A stretch of 64,000 bases of DNA, taken from the NCBI RefSeq assembly GCF_003336665.1, contig NZ_QPIJ01000011.1:1-64000 (forward strand), in the 5' to 3' direction. Position numbers and translations under genes: made by a program. The notes beneath the pieces were generated by a model. It had not been told where the DNA came from and did no database searches. It saw only the letters and a list, made by a program, of their open reading frames with translations. Below, in pieces: positions 14,511 to 23,783 of the stretch; positions within the stretch are counted from its first letter, which is position 1; the number at the start of each line of letters is the position of its first letter. This DNA comes from Vreelandella rituensis (GTDB lineage: Bacteria; Pseudomonadota; Gammaproteobacteria; Pseudomonadales; Halomonadaceae).

Positions 14511-17255
14511 ATGACCGAACAACGGTCAAGTGGTCAACGAAGTCCTGAAGGCGTCGCCTGGCATAGCCTATCCTGCGATGACGCCCTGACTCGGCAGCAA
14601 AGTACCCAGAACGGACTTTCGGGTATCGAAGCCGAAACACGCCTTGATGAATACGGCCCCAACAAGTTGCGCAGGGAACAGGCTCGCCCCTGGTACAGGC
14701 GCTTGCTGGATCAGTTCAACAATATCCTGATGCTGATCCTGCTCGTGGCGGCAGTGGCAAGCTTGTTGCTCGGCCACAGCCTGGATGCCGGGGCCATTGT
14801 CGGGGTAGTGGTCATCATTGCCCTGATTGGTTTCTTTCAAGAGGGCAAGGCGGAACAGGCGCTGGAAGGCATCCGCAACATGCTGTCTCCCCAGGCCAAT
14901 GTATTGCGCGATGGCAAGCGCGCCACCGTTGCTGCGGAAACAGTGGTGCCCGGCGACATCGTGCTGGTGGAAAGCGGTGACCGCGTGCCCGCCGATTTAC
15001 GCCTTATTGAAGCTCGCCGCTTTCGTACCGATGAAGCACCACTGACCGGCGAATCCGAGCCGGTGGACAAGATCACCCAGGCCGTACAGCAAGATGCCGA
15101 CCTTGCCGAGCGCGCTTCCATGGCTTACGCCGGCACCATCGTGGTCCAGGGTACCGCCAAGGGGCTGGTCGTCGAGACCGGAAGCCGCACTGAAATCGGC
15201 AAGATTTCGGAAATGTTGCGCAGTGTGGAACAGCTCAAGACCCCGCTTCTGGAACAACTCGACCGCGCCGGGCGAGTGCTGGCGATATTCATCGTGGGAG
15301 CCGCCGCCATTACCGCCCTACTTGGCGCGCTGATTCACGACCAGCCGCTGGGTGAGATGTTCATGGCCGCGGTTGGTTTGGCGGTCGCCGCCATTCCCGA
15401 AGGGTTGCCCGCCATCGTGACGATCGGTCTGGCACTGGGCGTTCAGAGCATGGCCAAGCGCAATGCCATTATCCGCCGCCTGCCGGCAGTGGAAACGCTC
15501 GGCTCGATTTCCACCATCTTTTCCGACAAGACCGGCACCTTGACGCGCAACCAGATGACCGCGCAAGCCATCTGGCTCGGCGACCAGGAATATCGCATCG
15601 ATGGAGTGGGCTTCGCACCCGAAGGCAAGTTGCGTACGGCGCATGATGGCGAATCAGGCGAGGCAATCGACCTCGGCAAGCACCCCGAGCTTGAATTTTT
15701 TCTGAAGGTGGGAGTGCTGTGCAACGATGCCGATTTCGCCCAAGACAAGGAAACCAATCGCTATCATATCCTTGGCGACCCCACCGAAGGCGCGCTGGTG
15801 GTTGCCGCCGCCAAAGCGGGTATCGACCACCATGCCCTGCGCAAGGCCCACGAACGTCAGGATGCGATTCCCTTCGAATCCGAGCACAAGTACATGGCTA
15901 TCGTCACTCATATGGATGATGAGCGCCGTTTACTGTTCAAGGGAGCCCCGGACCGGTTGCTGGAAATGTGCCGCTACGTTCGTACCCGTGACGGCATTGT
16001 CGACCTGGATGTCGACAAGTGGGAAACCCGCATTCATGAGCTCTCCTCGCGGGGCTTGCGCGTGCTGGCGATCGCCGAAAAATCCGCTGATGGAATCGAT
16101 ACGCTGGAGCATGACCACGTTCAGGAAGGCAGCACCCTGCTGGGTATCGTCGGCCTACTCGACCCTCCTCGGGACGAAGCCATCGAGGCGGTAAAGGTAT
16201 GTCTCCAGGCGGGGATTCGTCCGGTGATGATCACCGGCGACCATGCCTCCACAGCGCTCGCCATCGCCAAACAGTTGGGCTTTTCTCACACTGAAAAAGT
16301 GTTGACCGGACGTGAGATCGAAGCCATGTCCGACGCGGAGCTCGAAGACGTCATCCTGGAAATCGATGTCTACGCGCGCGCCTCGCCGGAACACAAGTTA
16401 CGCCTGGTCAAGGCCATGCAGGCCCGTGGCGGGGTCTGCTCGATGACCGGCGACGGCGTCAACGACGGCCCTGCGCTCAAGCGTGCCGATGTGGGTGTGG
16501 CCATGGGCATCCAAGGTACCGAAGCGGCCAAGGACGCATCGGAAATGGTGCTCGCCGATGACAACTTCGCCAGTATCGTCAATGCCATTCGAGAAGGCCG
16601 CAAGGTCTACGACAATATCTGCAAGACGGTCACCTTCATTCTGCCAACCAACGGCGCCCAGGGCTTGGCGATCATGCTTGCCGTACTGGCCGGTTCCATA
16701 CTGCCGATCACGCCGCTGCAGGCGCTATGGGTCAACATGGTGGTCGCCGTGACTCTGGGCCTGGCACTGGCGTTCGAAGAAGGCGAAAAAGACCTGATGC
16801 AGCGTCAGCCACGCAACCCCGACGCCCCCTTGCTGGACATGTTTCTACTCTGGCGGGTGATCTTCGTTTCCATGCTGCTGCTGGCGGGCGTGTTCGGCAT
16901 GTTCAGCTGGATTCTGTCCCATGGCGGCAGTGAAGCCCTGGCCCGGGCAGGAGCGGTGAACATGCTGGTCACCGGCAGCGCGGCCTACCTGATCAACAGC
17001 CGCTTTCTGGTCAACAGCACCCTTTCCCTGGAAGGTTTCTTCGGCAGCCGCCCGGTATGGATCTCCATCGGCCTGATCATGCTGCTGCAACTGGCGTTCA
17101 CTTACCTGCCCTTCATGCAGCTAATCTTCGGCAGCGCGGCACTGGGGCTGGGGCACTGGCTGGTAATCCTTGCTGGCAGCATTGTCATCTACTTGCTGAT
17201 CGAGCTGGAAAAAGCAGTTTGGCGGCGGCGCAAGGCTTCATCAGCCGGGCATTGA
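14511..17255 (+). CDS. P2-type cation-transporting ATPase (PEGL variant)
   Basis: This 914-residue inner-membrane ATP-driven cation pump resembles the PMR/SERCA-like P2 group. Visible are the N-terminal cation-ATPase domain (LDEYGPNKL), helices M1-M2, the actuator motif LTGESEPVDK, M4 with IPEGLPAIV (E297), the phosphorylation motif DKTGTLTRN (D339), the ATP-binding KGAPDRLLEMC, the hinge MTGDGVNDGPALKRADVG and M5-M10 with LWVNMVVAVTLGLALAF in M6. M6 lacks the Asp that SERCA uses for Ca2+, so Na+, K+ or another cation is as likely as Ca2+. Start chosen from the strong ribosome-binding site GGAGGTAAGGG. The paralogue follows directly. Confidence 0.88.
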   Translation: MTEQRSSGQRSPEGVAWHSLSCDDALTRQQSTQNGLSGIEAETRLDEYGPNKLRREQARPWYRRLLDQFNNILMLILLVAAVASLLLGHSLDAGAIVGVVVIIALIGFFQEGKAEQALEGIRNMLSPQANVLRDGKRATVAAETVVPGDIVLVESGDRVPADLRLIEARRFRTDEAPLTGESEPVDKITQAVQQDADLAERASMAYAGTIVVQGTAKGLVVETGSRTEIGKISEMLRSVEQLKTPLLEQLDRAGRVLAIFIVGAAAITALLGALIHDQPLGEMFMAAVGLAVAAIPEGLPAIVTIGLALGVQSMAKRNAIIRRLPAVETLGSISTIFSDKTGTLTRNQMTAQAIWLGDQEYRIDGVGFAPEGKLRTAHDGESGEAIDLGKHPELEFFLKVGVLCNDADFAQDKETNRYHILGDPTEGALVVAAAKAGIDHHALRKAHERQDAIPFESEHKYMAIVTHMDDERRLLFKGAPDRLLEMCRYVRTRDGIVDLDVDKWETRIHELSSRGLRVLAIAEKSADGIDTLEHDHVQEGSTLLGIVGLLDPPRDEAIEAVKVCLQAGIRPVMITGDHASTALAIAKQLGFSHTEKVLTGREIEAMSDAELEDVILEIDVYARASPEHKLRLVKAMQARGGVCSMTGDGVNDGPALKRADVGVAMGIQGTEAAKDASEMVLADDNFASIVNAIREGRKVYDNICKTVTFILPTNGAQGLAIMLAVLAGSILPITPLQALWVNMVVAVTLGLALAFEEGEKDLMQRQPRNPDAPLLDMFLLWRVIFVSMLLLAGVFGMFSWILSHGGSEALARAGAVNMLVTGSAAYLINSRFLVNSTLSLEGFFGSRPVWISIGLIMLLQLAFTYLPFMQLIFGSAALGLGHWLVILAGSIVIYLLIELEKAVWRRRKASSAGH

Positions 17256-17270
17256 TAGCGCCGACCCTTG

Positions 17271-17302
17271 CCTTGACGATATCGTTCACTTCATCGTCAA
17301 GG
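17271..17302. repeat. Stem-loop between the two P-type ATPase genes
   Basis: CCTTGACGAT (17271-17280) pairs perfectly with ATCGTCAAGG (17293-17302). There is no T-run after it (CTCGCCCC follows), so it is not a standard terminator. It may attenuate read-through or stabilise the upstream mRNA. Confidence 0.5.
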
Positions 17303-17389
17303 CTCGCCCCCCGACACCCCCCCTACGTGTGGAAAATCAAATGTGTGCTATTGGTTAAACGTCATGTTTGCTTGAGTTGGAGGTAACGG

Positions 17390-20227
17390 ATGGCCGACCA
17401 AAATAACCAGGACGCTCCTCATCATATCGCTTGGCACAGCCTTGCCAGCGATGAAGCCCTGGATAAATTGGAAAGCAATGAGCAAGGACTCTCGGAAAGC
17501 GAAGCAAAAGCCCGCCTAGATAAGCATGGCCCCAACAAGCTGGAGCAACAGCAAGGCCGCCCCTGGTACAAGCGGCTGCTCGACCAGTTCAACAACGTCC
17601 TGATGCTGATTCTGATTGTCGCCGCGATAGCCAGCCAGTTTCTCGGCCATACGCTGGACGCCGTGGTCATTCTGGCGGTGGTGATCATCATTGCGCTGAT
17701 CGGCTTCTTTCAGGAGGGCAAGGCCGAACGGGCACTGGACAGTATCCGCACAATGCTCTCGCCCAAGGCGAAGGTACTGCGCGATGGTCGGCGCAACACC
17801 ATCGATGCCGAGGCGCTGGTACCGGGGGATATCGTGCAGCTCAAAAGCGGTGACCGTATCCCCGCCGATATTCGTCTTATCAAGACGCGGCGTTTTCGCA
17901 GCCAGGAAGCCCCCTTGACCGGGGAATCCGAACCGGTCGACAAGGGTACCGACCCCGTTGACGAAGACACCCCCCTGGCTGAACGGAGCGCCATGGCGTA
18001 TGCCGGCACCCTGGTCGTTCAAGGCACGGCCACGGGGCTGGTGGTGGAAACCGGTCGCCATAGCGAGATCGGCAAGATTTCCGAAATGCTGCGTGGTGTG
18101 GAAAAGCTCAAGACCCCCCTGCTTGCGCAGCTCGATCGTGCCGGCAACATCCTGGCCATCTTCATCGTCAGCGCCGCGACAATCTCCGCCTTTCTCGGCG
18201 TGTTCATTCACGACCAACCACCCAGCGAGATGTTCATGGCCGCAGTGGCATTGGCGGTGGCCGCCATTCCGCAAGGACTCCCCGCTATCGTGACGATCGG
18301 CCTGGCGCTGGGTGTTCAGGCCATGGCCAAGCGCAATGCCATTGTGCGCCGCTTGCCCGCTGTGGAAACCCTGGGGTCGATATCGACCATTTTCAGCGAC
18401 AAGACCGGCACCCTGACGCGTAACGAGATGACGGCTCGGGCCATCTGGCTCACCGAAAAGGAAGTCCGGCTGTCAGGGGTGGGTTTCTCGCCCGAAGGCA
18501 AGCTGCTCGAGGCACCGCAAGACCCCGAAAGTGATGAACCGGGCGAGGAACTTTCGTTGGACGATAATCCGGCGCTGAAACACTTTCTGCTCGCTGGCGT
18601 GTTGTGCAACGAAGCGGAACTTGGCCAGCAGGCGCCAAACGCAAAGCAGCAGGATGACGACGACCAGGACCAGCAAAAGCAGCGCTGGGTCATTCACGGC
18701 GACCCGACCGAAGGTGCCCTGGTGGTTGCTGCGGCAAAAGCCGGCATGCAGGTCGCTAAGCTGCGCGATGAGCACCCGCGTCGGGACAGCATTCCCTTCG
18801 AATCCGAAAATCGCTACATGGCGACGCTCAACGAGATCGAGGGCACGAATTATATCCTGGTCAAGGGAGCCCCGGATCGGCTGTTGGAAATGTGCGACCG
18901 GATGCGCAGCGGTGACGACGACGTGGAACTGGATCGTGAGGAATGGGAAGAACGCATCCAGACCCTTTCCGCCCGCGGCTTGCGCGTGCTGGCGGTAGCC
19001 GAGAAACAAGCCGATCAAGGCCTTGATGAACTCAGCCCCGAGGCCGTCGAGAACGGCCTGGTACTGCTGGGCATGGTGGGCCTGCTCGACCCGCCCCGCA
19101 AGGCCGCTGTCGAGGCGGTAAAGCATTGCCTGAGAGCGGGGGTTCGCCCGGTGATGGTCACAGGAGATCATCCCGTAACGGCGCGGGCCATCGCCGAACA
19201 GCTGGGTTTCGCCCATACCGACAAGGCCCTTACCGGCCGCGACGTGGAAGACATGTCGGATGCGGAGCTGGAAGACAATATCAGTAAAGTGGACGTTTAC
19301 GCCCGCGCCGCGCCGGAGCACAAGCTACGCCTGGTGAAGGCCATGCAGGCCAAGGGCGGCATCTGCGCCATGACCGGCGACGGTGTCAACGACGGCCCGG
19401 CCCTCAAGCGCTCCGATGTCGGCGTGGCCATGGGGATTCAAGGCACCGAGGCCGCCAAGGAAGCCTCGGAAATGGTATTGGCCGACGATAATTTCGCCAC
19501 GATCGTCAATGCCATCGAGGAAGGCCGCAAGGTCTACGATAATATCCGCAAGACCATCACCTTCCTGCTCCCGACCAACGGGGCGGAAAGTCTCGCCGTG
19601 CTGTTTGCCATGCTCGGGGGGCTGATGCTGCCGATAACCGGACTCCAGATCCTGTGGGTCAACATGGTCACCGCCGTCACCCTGGGCATGGCCCTGGTAT
19701 TCGAGTCAGCCGAAGCCAACGTGATGCGCCGTGAGCCACGCGACCCGGATGCCCCCTTGCTTAATCTGTTCATGCTATGGCGGGTGATCTTTGTCTCGTT
19801 ACTGCTGGTGGCTGCGGTCTTCGGCATGTTCTTCTGGCTTTATCATGGCCAAGGCAACAGCATTGAACTGGCGCGCTCCGGAGCGGTGAACATGCTGGTG
19901 GCCGGGGAAATCGTCTACCTGATCAACAGCCGCTTCCTGATCAATAATTCCCTGAGCATGGCCGGACTCTTCGGTAGCCGCCCGGTGTGGATCGCCATCG
20001 GGTTGGTGGTGGCCATCCAGCTCGGCTGGACCTACCTGCCCTTCATGCAGGTGATTTTCGAAAGCGAGGCAATCAGCCTTTTCCATTGGGCGATCATCGT
20101 TGCTGCCGGCCTCGCGCTTTTCCTGATTGTCGAGTTTGAGAAATGGGTGCTACGCCACTGGAATCTGGTCGGCAGCGAATCTTCACCCCGGCGGCAGCAT
20201 GAAACCGCCGCTCATGAAAGCTCATGA
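17390..20227 (+). CDS. P2-type cation-transporting ATPase (PQGL variant)
   Basis: This 945-residue tandem paralogue of the gene at 14511 has the same architecture: LTGESEPVDK, DKTGTLTRN (D337), KGAPDRLLEMC, MTGDGVNDGPALKRSDVG and ten predicted helices. The M4 motif reads IPQGLPAIV: the Glu that binds the cation in P2 pumps is Gln at residue 295. It also has a longer acidic Gln/Asp-rich insertion in the nucleotide domain (QQDDDDQDQQKQR). A strong ribosome-binding site (TTGGAGGTAACGG) supports the start. Its stop overlaps the convergent hrpB stop by six bases. Ion specificity may differ from its neighbour. Confidence 0.88.
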   Translation: MADQNNQDAPHHIAWHSLASDEALDKLESNEQGLSESEAKARLDKHGPNKLEQQQGRPWYKRLLDQFNNVLMLILIVAAIASQFLGHTLDAVVILAVVIIIALIGFFQEGKAERALDSIRTMLSPKAKVLRDGRRNTIDAEALVPGDIVQLKSGDRIPADIRLIKTRRFRSQEAPLTGESEPVDKGTDPVDEDTPLAERSAMAYAGTLVVQGTATGLVVETGRHSEIGKISEMLRGVEKLKTPLLAQLDRAGNILAIFIVSAATISAFLGVFIHDQPPSEMFMAAVALAVAAIPQGLPAIVTIGLALGVQAMAKRNAIVRRLPAVETLGSISTIFSDKTGTLTRNEMTARAIWLTEKEVRLSGVGFSPEGKLLEAPQDPESDEPGEELSLDDNPALKHFLLAGVLCNEAELGQQAPNAKQQDDDDQDQQKQRWVIHGDPTEGALVVAAAKAGMQVAKLRDEHPRRDSIPFESENRYMATLNEIEGTNYILVKGAPDRLLEMCDRMRSGDDDVELDREEWEERIQTLSARGLRVLAVAEKQADQGLDELSPEAVENGLVLLGMVGLLDPPRKAAVEAVKHCLRAGVRPVMVTGDHPVTARAIAEQLGFAHTDKALTGRDVEDMSDAELEDNISKVDVYARAAPEHKLRLVKAMQAKGGICAMTGDGVNDGPALKRSDVGVAMGIQGTEAAKEASEMVLADDNFATIVNAIEEGRKVYDNIRKTITFLLPTNGAESLAVLFAMLGGLMLPITGLQILWVNMVTAVTLGMALVFESAEANVMRREPRDPDAPLLNLFMLWRVIFVSLLLVAAVFGMFFWLYHGQGNSIELARSGAVNMLVAGEIVYLINSRFLINNSLSMAGLFGSRPVWIAIGLVVAIQLGWTYLPFMQVIFESEAISLFHWAIIVAAGLALFLIVEFEKWVLRHWNLVGSESSPRRQHETAAHESS

Positions 20228-22690
20228 ACGGCGCTTGGTCCGGGCACTGGCCGGAGCGTTGAGCGGATCTTCCGGCCAGGGGTGCTTGGGGTAGCGGCCG
20301 CGCATTTCCTTGCGCACTTCCACATAGCCATTGGACCAGAAGCTGGCCAAATCCCGAGTCACTTGCAGCGGTCGCTGGGCGGGGGATAACAGATGCAACA
20401 CCACCGCTACCCGGCCCTGCACCACGGCAGGCGATGACTGCCAGCCGAACACCTCCTGCAGTTTGACCGCCAGCACCGGCTCGCCGCCTTCCGAACAAGC
20501 GCTGTAATCGACGCGGACCTGAGAGCCGCTGGGTACCGTCAAACGCTCGGGAACCCGTTCGTCCATCCGGGCGCGAAGCGGCCAGGGCAAGCTTTCCAGA
20601 AGAAAGGTTGCCAACGGCAGCCGGTCCACAGCGTCCAGCCGAGTGATGCCGTCAAGCCTCGGGCTCAGCCACTCTTCCAGCGTTTCAAGCAGCGCCGCCT
20701 GCGACCAGTCCGGCCATTCGTCACCCTGCTCGCGGCGCAACAGTGCCATGCGCCCCAATAGCTGTTGGCTCCTTTCATCCAGCACCAGGGTGCCACGCCG
20801 CCGCAGCGCTTCGAGCAATGCAGTGCGAACCGCCTGCGCAGGCAACTGGGTTAGCGGCCGACGCGCCAGTATCACCGCCCCCAGCGCCTGAACCTCCTCG
20901 CCGAGCAAACGCCCCTGGGTAGCCGACCATTCCAGCCTTGTTTGCCAGTGGCGCGTTTCGGGATACAGCGCTTCCAGGCCTTGCCGCTCAAGCGCTACGG
21001 CCTTGAAGATGCGTGCCTGCCTGGGGTCGCCATCCAGCTCCACCGCCACCAGAAAAGCGGCATGCGCCAGCGGATGCTCCACCGCCATGGTCGCCAAACC
21101 GCCAGCGGCCAGGCGAAAACGCCCCGGTTCGAGGCGCTGGGCGATACGCTCGGGGTAAGCCAGTGCCAACAGCGAGCCCATCGCCGTGTAACCTTTCACT
21201 TCAAGCGAACAGCCCGCCAGCTTGGCCAAGCGCTTGGCTTCACGCTGCCACTGGCGATACTCACTTTGCCATTGATAGACACGCGGCTCGTTCAGGCGTT
21301 GTTGCAGTGCCTTCGCCAGATCGGGTTCGCGCTGCCGGTCACCGCTTTCAAGCAAGGCAGCCAGGGCGCAGGCCAGGGGCTGGGCATCGAACTGCACGGC
21401 TCGCTCCAGCATTACCGCCAGTCGCGGATGCACCGGCCAGCGAGCGCATTGGCGACCCAGCGGGGTAAGCTGATGCTTGTGGTCGAGCACTCCCAGGCGC
21501 TTGAGCAAGTCGCGCCCGGCATCCAGCACGCCCTTGGCGGGCGGCGTGACCCAGCTGAGCTGTTCAGGTTGTGCAACGCCCCAGCGCGCCAGCTCGAATG
21601 CCAGCGGCGCAAGGTCGCTCTGGCGCATTTCCGGCTCGGCGTGAGCCACCAAGGGCTGCTCTTCCGCCCACAGCCGAAAGCACCATCCCGGCCCCTGGCG
21701 ACCGGCACGCCCTCGGCGCTGGTCGGCACTGGCACGATTGACCCGGCGTGTTTCCAGGCGTGTAAGCCCGGTACGCGCCTGGAATACCGGCACTCGCTCA
21801 AGGCCCGCATCGACCACCGCTTTCACGCCGTTTACCGTCACGCTGGACTCGGCAATGGCGGTAGCCAGCACCACCCGCTGCCCGGCCATCGGCACCAGGG
21901 CGTCATGCTGTTCACTCAAGGGCAAACGGCCGTGCAGCGGCTTGATAGGCAAGTCAGCTCGGCGGCGGTGAAGTTCACGTTCCAGACGATGGATTTCCGC
22001 AACGCCCGGCAGAATCACCAGGACATCGCCGCCGCTGGTGGCCAAGGCTTCCTCCACCACCTCCGCTTGCTGGGCGGCTAGCTCCTTGCGCTGATTCAGC
22101 GGGCGGTAATGCGTACTCACCGGGTACTGGCGCCCCGGGCAATCGATCAGCGGGGTATCCGCCCCCAGCACCTGGCGTAGCGCCTCGACATCCAGGGTCG
22201 CCGACATCACCAGCAAGCGCAGATCCTCGCGCAGGCCTTGCTGCACATCCAGCGTCAGCGCCAGGCCCAGGTCCGCTTCCAGGCTGCGTTCGTGAAATTC
22301 ATCGAACAGGATGCCCGCCACACCTTCGAGCATGGGGTCATCCTGCAGCATCCGCGTCAGCACACCTTGGGTGACCACCTCCAGGCGGGTGTTCGGCCCC
22401 ACTCGGCTTTCACCGCGCATGCGATAGCCCACGGTTTCACCGAGCGCTTCCCCGAGCATGTCGGCCATGAACCCGGCGGCCAGGCGCGCGGCCACCCGGC
22501 GTGGTTCCAGCAACAGGAGCTTGCTACCCTGGCACCAGGATTGCTGCAATAGTGCCAGCGGCACCCGGGTGGTCTTGCCCGCACCGGGTTGTGCCACCAG
22601 CAAGGCGCGGTTGTGCCGGACCAGGGCGTCACAGACGGCCTCGAGGCGTGATTCGATAGGTAGCTCGGTGGCTGGCAATTCACAACTCAT
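20222..22690 (-). CDS. hrpB: ATP-dependent RNA helicase HrpB
   Basis: This 822-residue DEAH-type helicase is of normal HrpB length. Motif I is AQPGAGKTTRVPLAL, Ia LLLLEPRRVAARLAA, II DEFHERS (the H in DExH), III MSATLD and VI QRRGRAGRQGPGWCFRLW. The HA2 and HrpB-specific C-terminal domains follow (EVFGWQSSPAVVQGRVAVVLHLLSPAQRPLQVTRD). The precise cellular role of HrpB is poorly defined in general. It is monocistronic and divergent from the gapdh-arsJ pair with 82 bases between starts. Confidence 0.93.
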   Translation of the reverse strand: MSCELPATELPIESRLEAVCDALVRHNRALLVAQPGAGKTTRVPLALLQQSWCQGSKLLLLEPRRVAARLAAGFMADMLGEALGETVGYRMRGESRVGPNTRLEVVTQGVLTRMLQDDPMLEGVAGILFDEFHERSLEADLGLALTLDVQQGLREDLRLLVMSATLDVEALRQVLGADTPLIDCPGRQYPVSTHYRPLNQRKELAAQQAEVVEEALATSGGDVLVILPGVAEIHRLERELHRRRADLPIKPLHGRLPLSEQHDALVPMAGQRVVLATAIAESSVTVNGVKAVVDAGLERVPVFQARTGLTRLETRRVNRASADQRRGRAGRQGPGWCFRLWAEEQPLVAHAEPEMRQSDLAPLAFELARWGVAQPEQLSWVTPPAKGVLDAGRDLLKRLGVLDHKHQLTPLGRQCARWPVHPRLAVMLERAVQFDAQPLACALAALLESGDRQREPDLAKALQQRLNEPRVYQWQSEYRQWQREAKRLAKLAGCSLEVKGYTAMGSLLALAYPERIAQRLEPGRFRLAAGGLATMAVEHPLAHAAFLVAVELDGDPRQARIFKAVALERQGLEALYPETRHWQTRLEWSATQGRLLGEEVQALGAVILARRPLTQLPAQAVRTALLEALRRRGTLVLDERSQQLLGRMALLRREQGDEWPDWSQAALLETLEEWLSPRLDGITRLDAVDRLPLATFLLESLPWPLRARMDERVPERLTVPSGSQVRVDYSACSEGGEPVLAVKLQEVFGWQSSPAVVQGRVAVVLHLLSPAQRPLQVTRDLASFWSNGYVEVRKEMRGRYPKHPWPEDPLNAPASARTKRRS

Positions 22691-22772
22691 GAAGCTGTCA
22701 TCATAATGTCACCTCTACACATATACGCTAACTCATATATAGCTTCACCACATCGACGACAAGGAGCCAAGC

Positions 22773-23783
22773 ATGGCCATCAACATCGGCATCAATGGGT
22801 TTGGTCGCATTGGGCGGCTGGTGCTTCGCGCCGGCTGGAACCACCCGGAAATCGAGTTCGTTCAGATCAACGACCCCGGTGGCGATGCCGCGACGTTCGC
22901 TCACTTGCTGCAGTTCGACTCGGTACACGGCCACTGGACTGGCGGCGGCGATGATATCACGGCGAGCGAGAGCGCCCTGAACGTGGCCGGCAAGCGCATT
23001 GCCTTCAGTGGCAACCGCGAGATTGCCGAGACCGACTGGTCGCGGTGCGATGTGGTGATCGAAGCCTCCGGCAAGATGAAGACCACCGACAAGCTGCAAG
23101 CCTACTTGGATCAAGGGGTAAAACGCGTGGTGGTCAGTGCGCCGGTGAAGGATGCCAGCGTGCTCAATGTGGTGATGGGCGTCAACGATCGGCTGTTCGA
23201 CCCCCAGCGGCATCGCATCGTCACCGCCGCCAGCTGCACCACCAACTGCCTGGCACCGGTGGTCAAGGTAATCCACGAAAAACTCGGCATTCGCCACGGT
23301 TCCATGACCACCATTCATGACATCACCAATACCCAGACCATCCTCGATGCGCCGCACAAGGACTTGCGCCGGGCCCGGGCATGCGGCATGAGCCTGATTC
23401 CCACCACCACCGGGTCGGCCAAGGCGATCACCGCCATCTTCCCCGAGCTTGAAGGCAAGCTCAACGGGCATGCGGTACGCGCCCCCCTGGCCAATGCCTC
23501 GCTTACCGACATGGTATTTGAAGTCAAACGCGAAACCAGCGAAGAGGAAGTCAATGCGCTGTTGAAAGAGGCCGCCGAGGGTGAGCTTCGCGGCATTCTG
23601 GGTTATGAAGAGCGCCCGCTGGTCTCGATCGATTACCGCTCCGATACGCGCAGCTCGATCATCGATGCCCTCTCGACCATGGTGGTGGCCGGCACGCAGG
23701 TCAAGCTCTACGCCTGGTATGACAACGAATATGGCTACGCCTGTCGCACCCTGGAACTGGCGGTCAAGGTAGGCCTTTGCTGA
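22773..23783 (+). CDS. Glyceraldehyde-3-phosphate dehydrogenase, ArsJ-associated
   Basis: This 336-residue GAPDH has the NAD-binding [11 protein letters not shown] at the N-terminus and the catalytic Cys155 in [11 protein letters not shown]. In arsJ operons this enzyme uses arsenate in place of phosphate and makes 1-arseno-3-phosphoglycerate, which ArsJ exports. That gives arsenate resistance without reduction. The stop codon overlaps the arsJ start by one base. The 82-base promoter region holds two CATATA copies 14 bases apart (around 22716-22735), plausible as a regulator site. No arsR gene is present beside it, which is unusual. Confidence 0.9.
   Translation: MAINIGINGFGRIGRLVLRAGWNHPEIEFVQINDPGGDAATFAHLLQFDSVHGHWTGGGDDITASESALNVAGKRIAFSGNREIAETDWSRCDVVIEASGKMKTTDKLQAYLDQGVKRVVVSAPVKDASVLNVVMGVNDRLFDPQRHRIVTAASCTTNCLAPVVKVIHEKLGIRHGSMTTIHDITNTQTILDAPHKDLRRARACGMSLIPTTTGSAKAITAIFPELEGKLNGHAVRAPLANASLTDMVFEVKRETSEEEVNALLKEAAEGELRGILGYEERPLVSIDYRSDTRSSIIDALSTMVVAGTQVKLYAWYDNEYGYACRTLELAVKVGLC

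Noticed and set aside
14511..20227. Assembly duplication of the P-type ATPase gene
   Set aside because: The two copies differ throughout at nucleotide and protein level, including a distinct acidic insertion and different ends.
20942..22081. A 379-codon open frame opposite hrpB
   Set aside because: It lies entirely antisense to a complete, family-typical helicase, has no ribosome-binding site and encodes no recognisable domain. Long antisense frames are expected in GC-rich genes.
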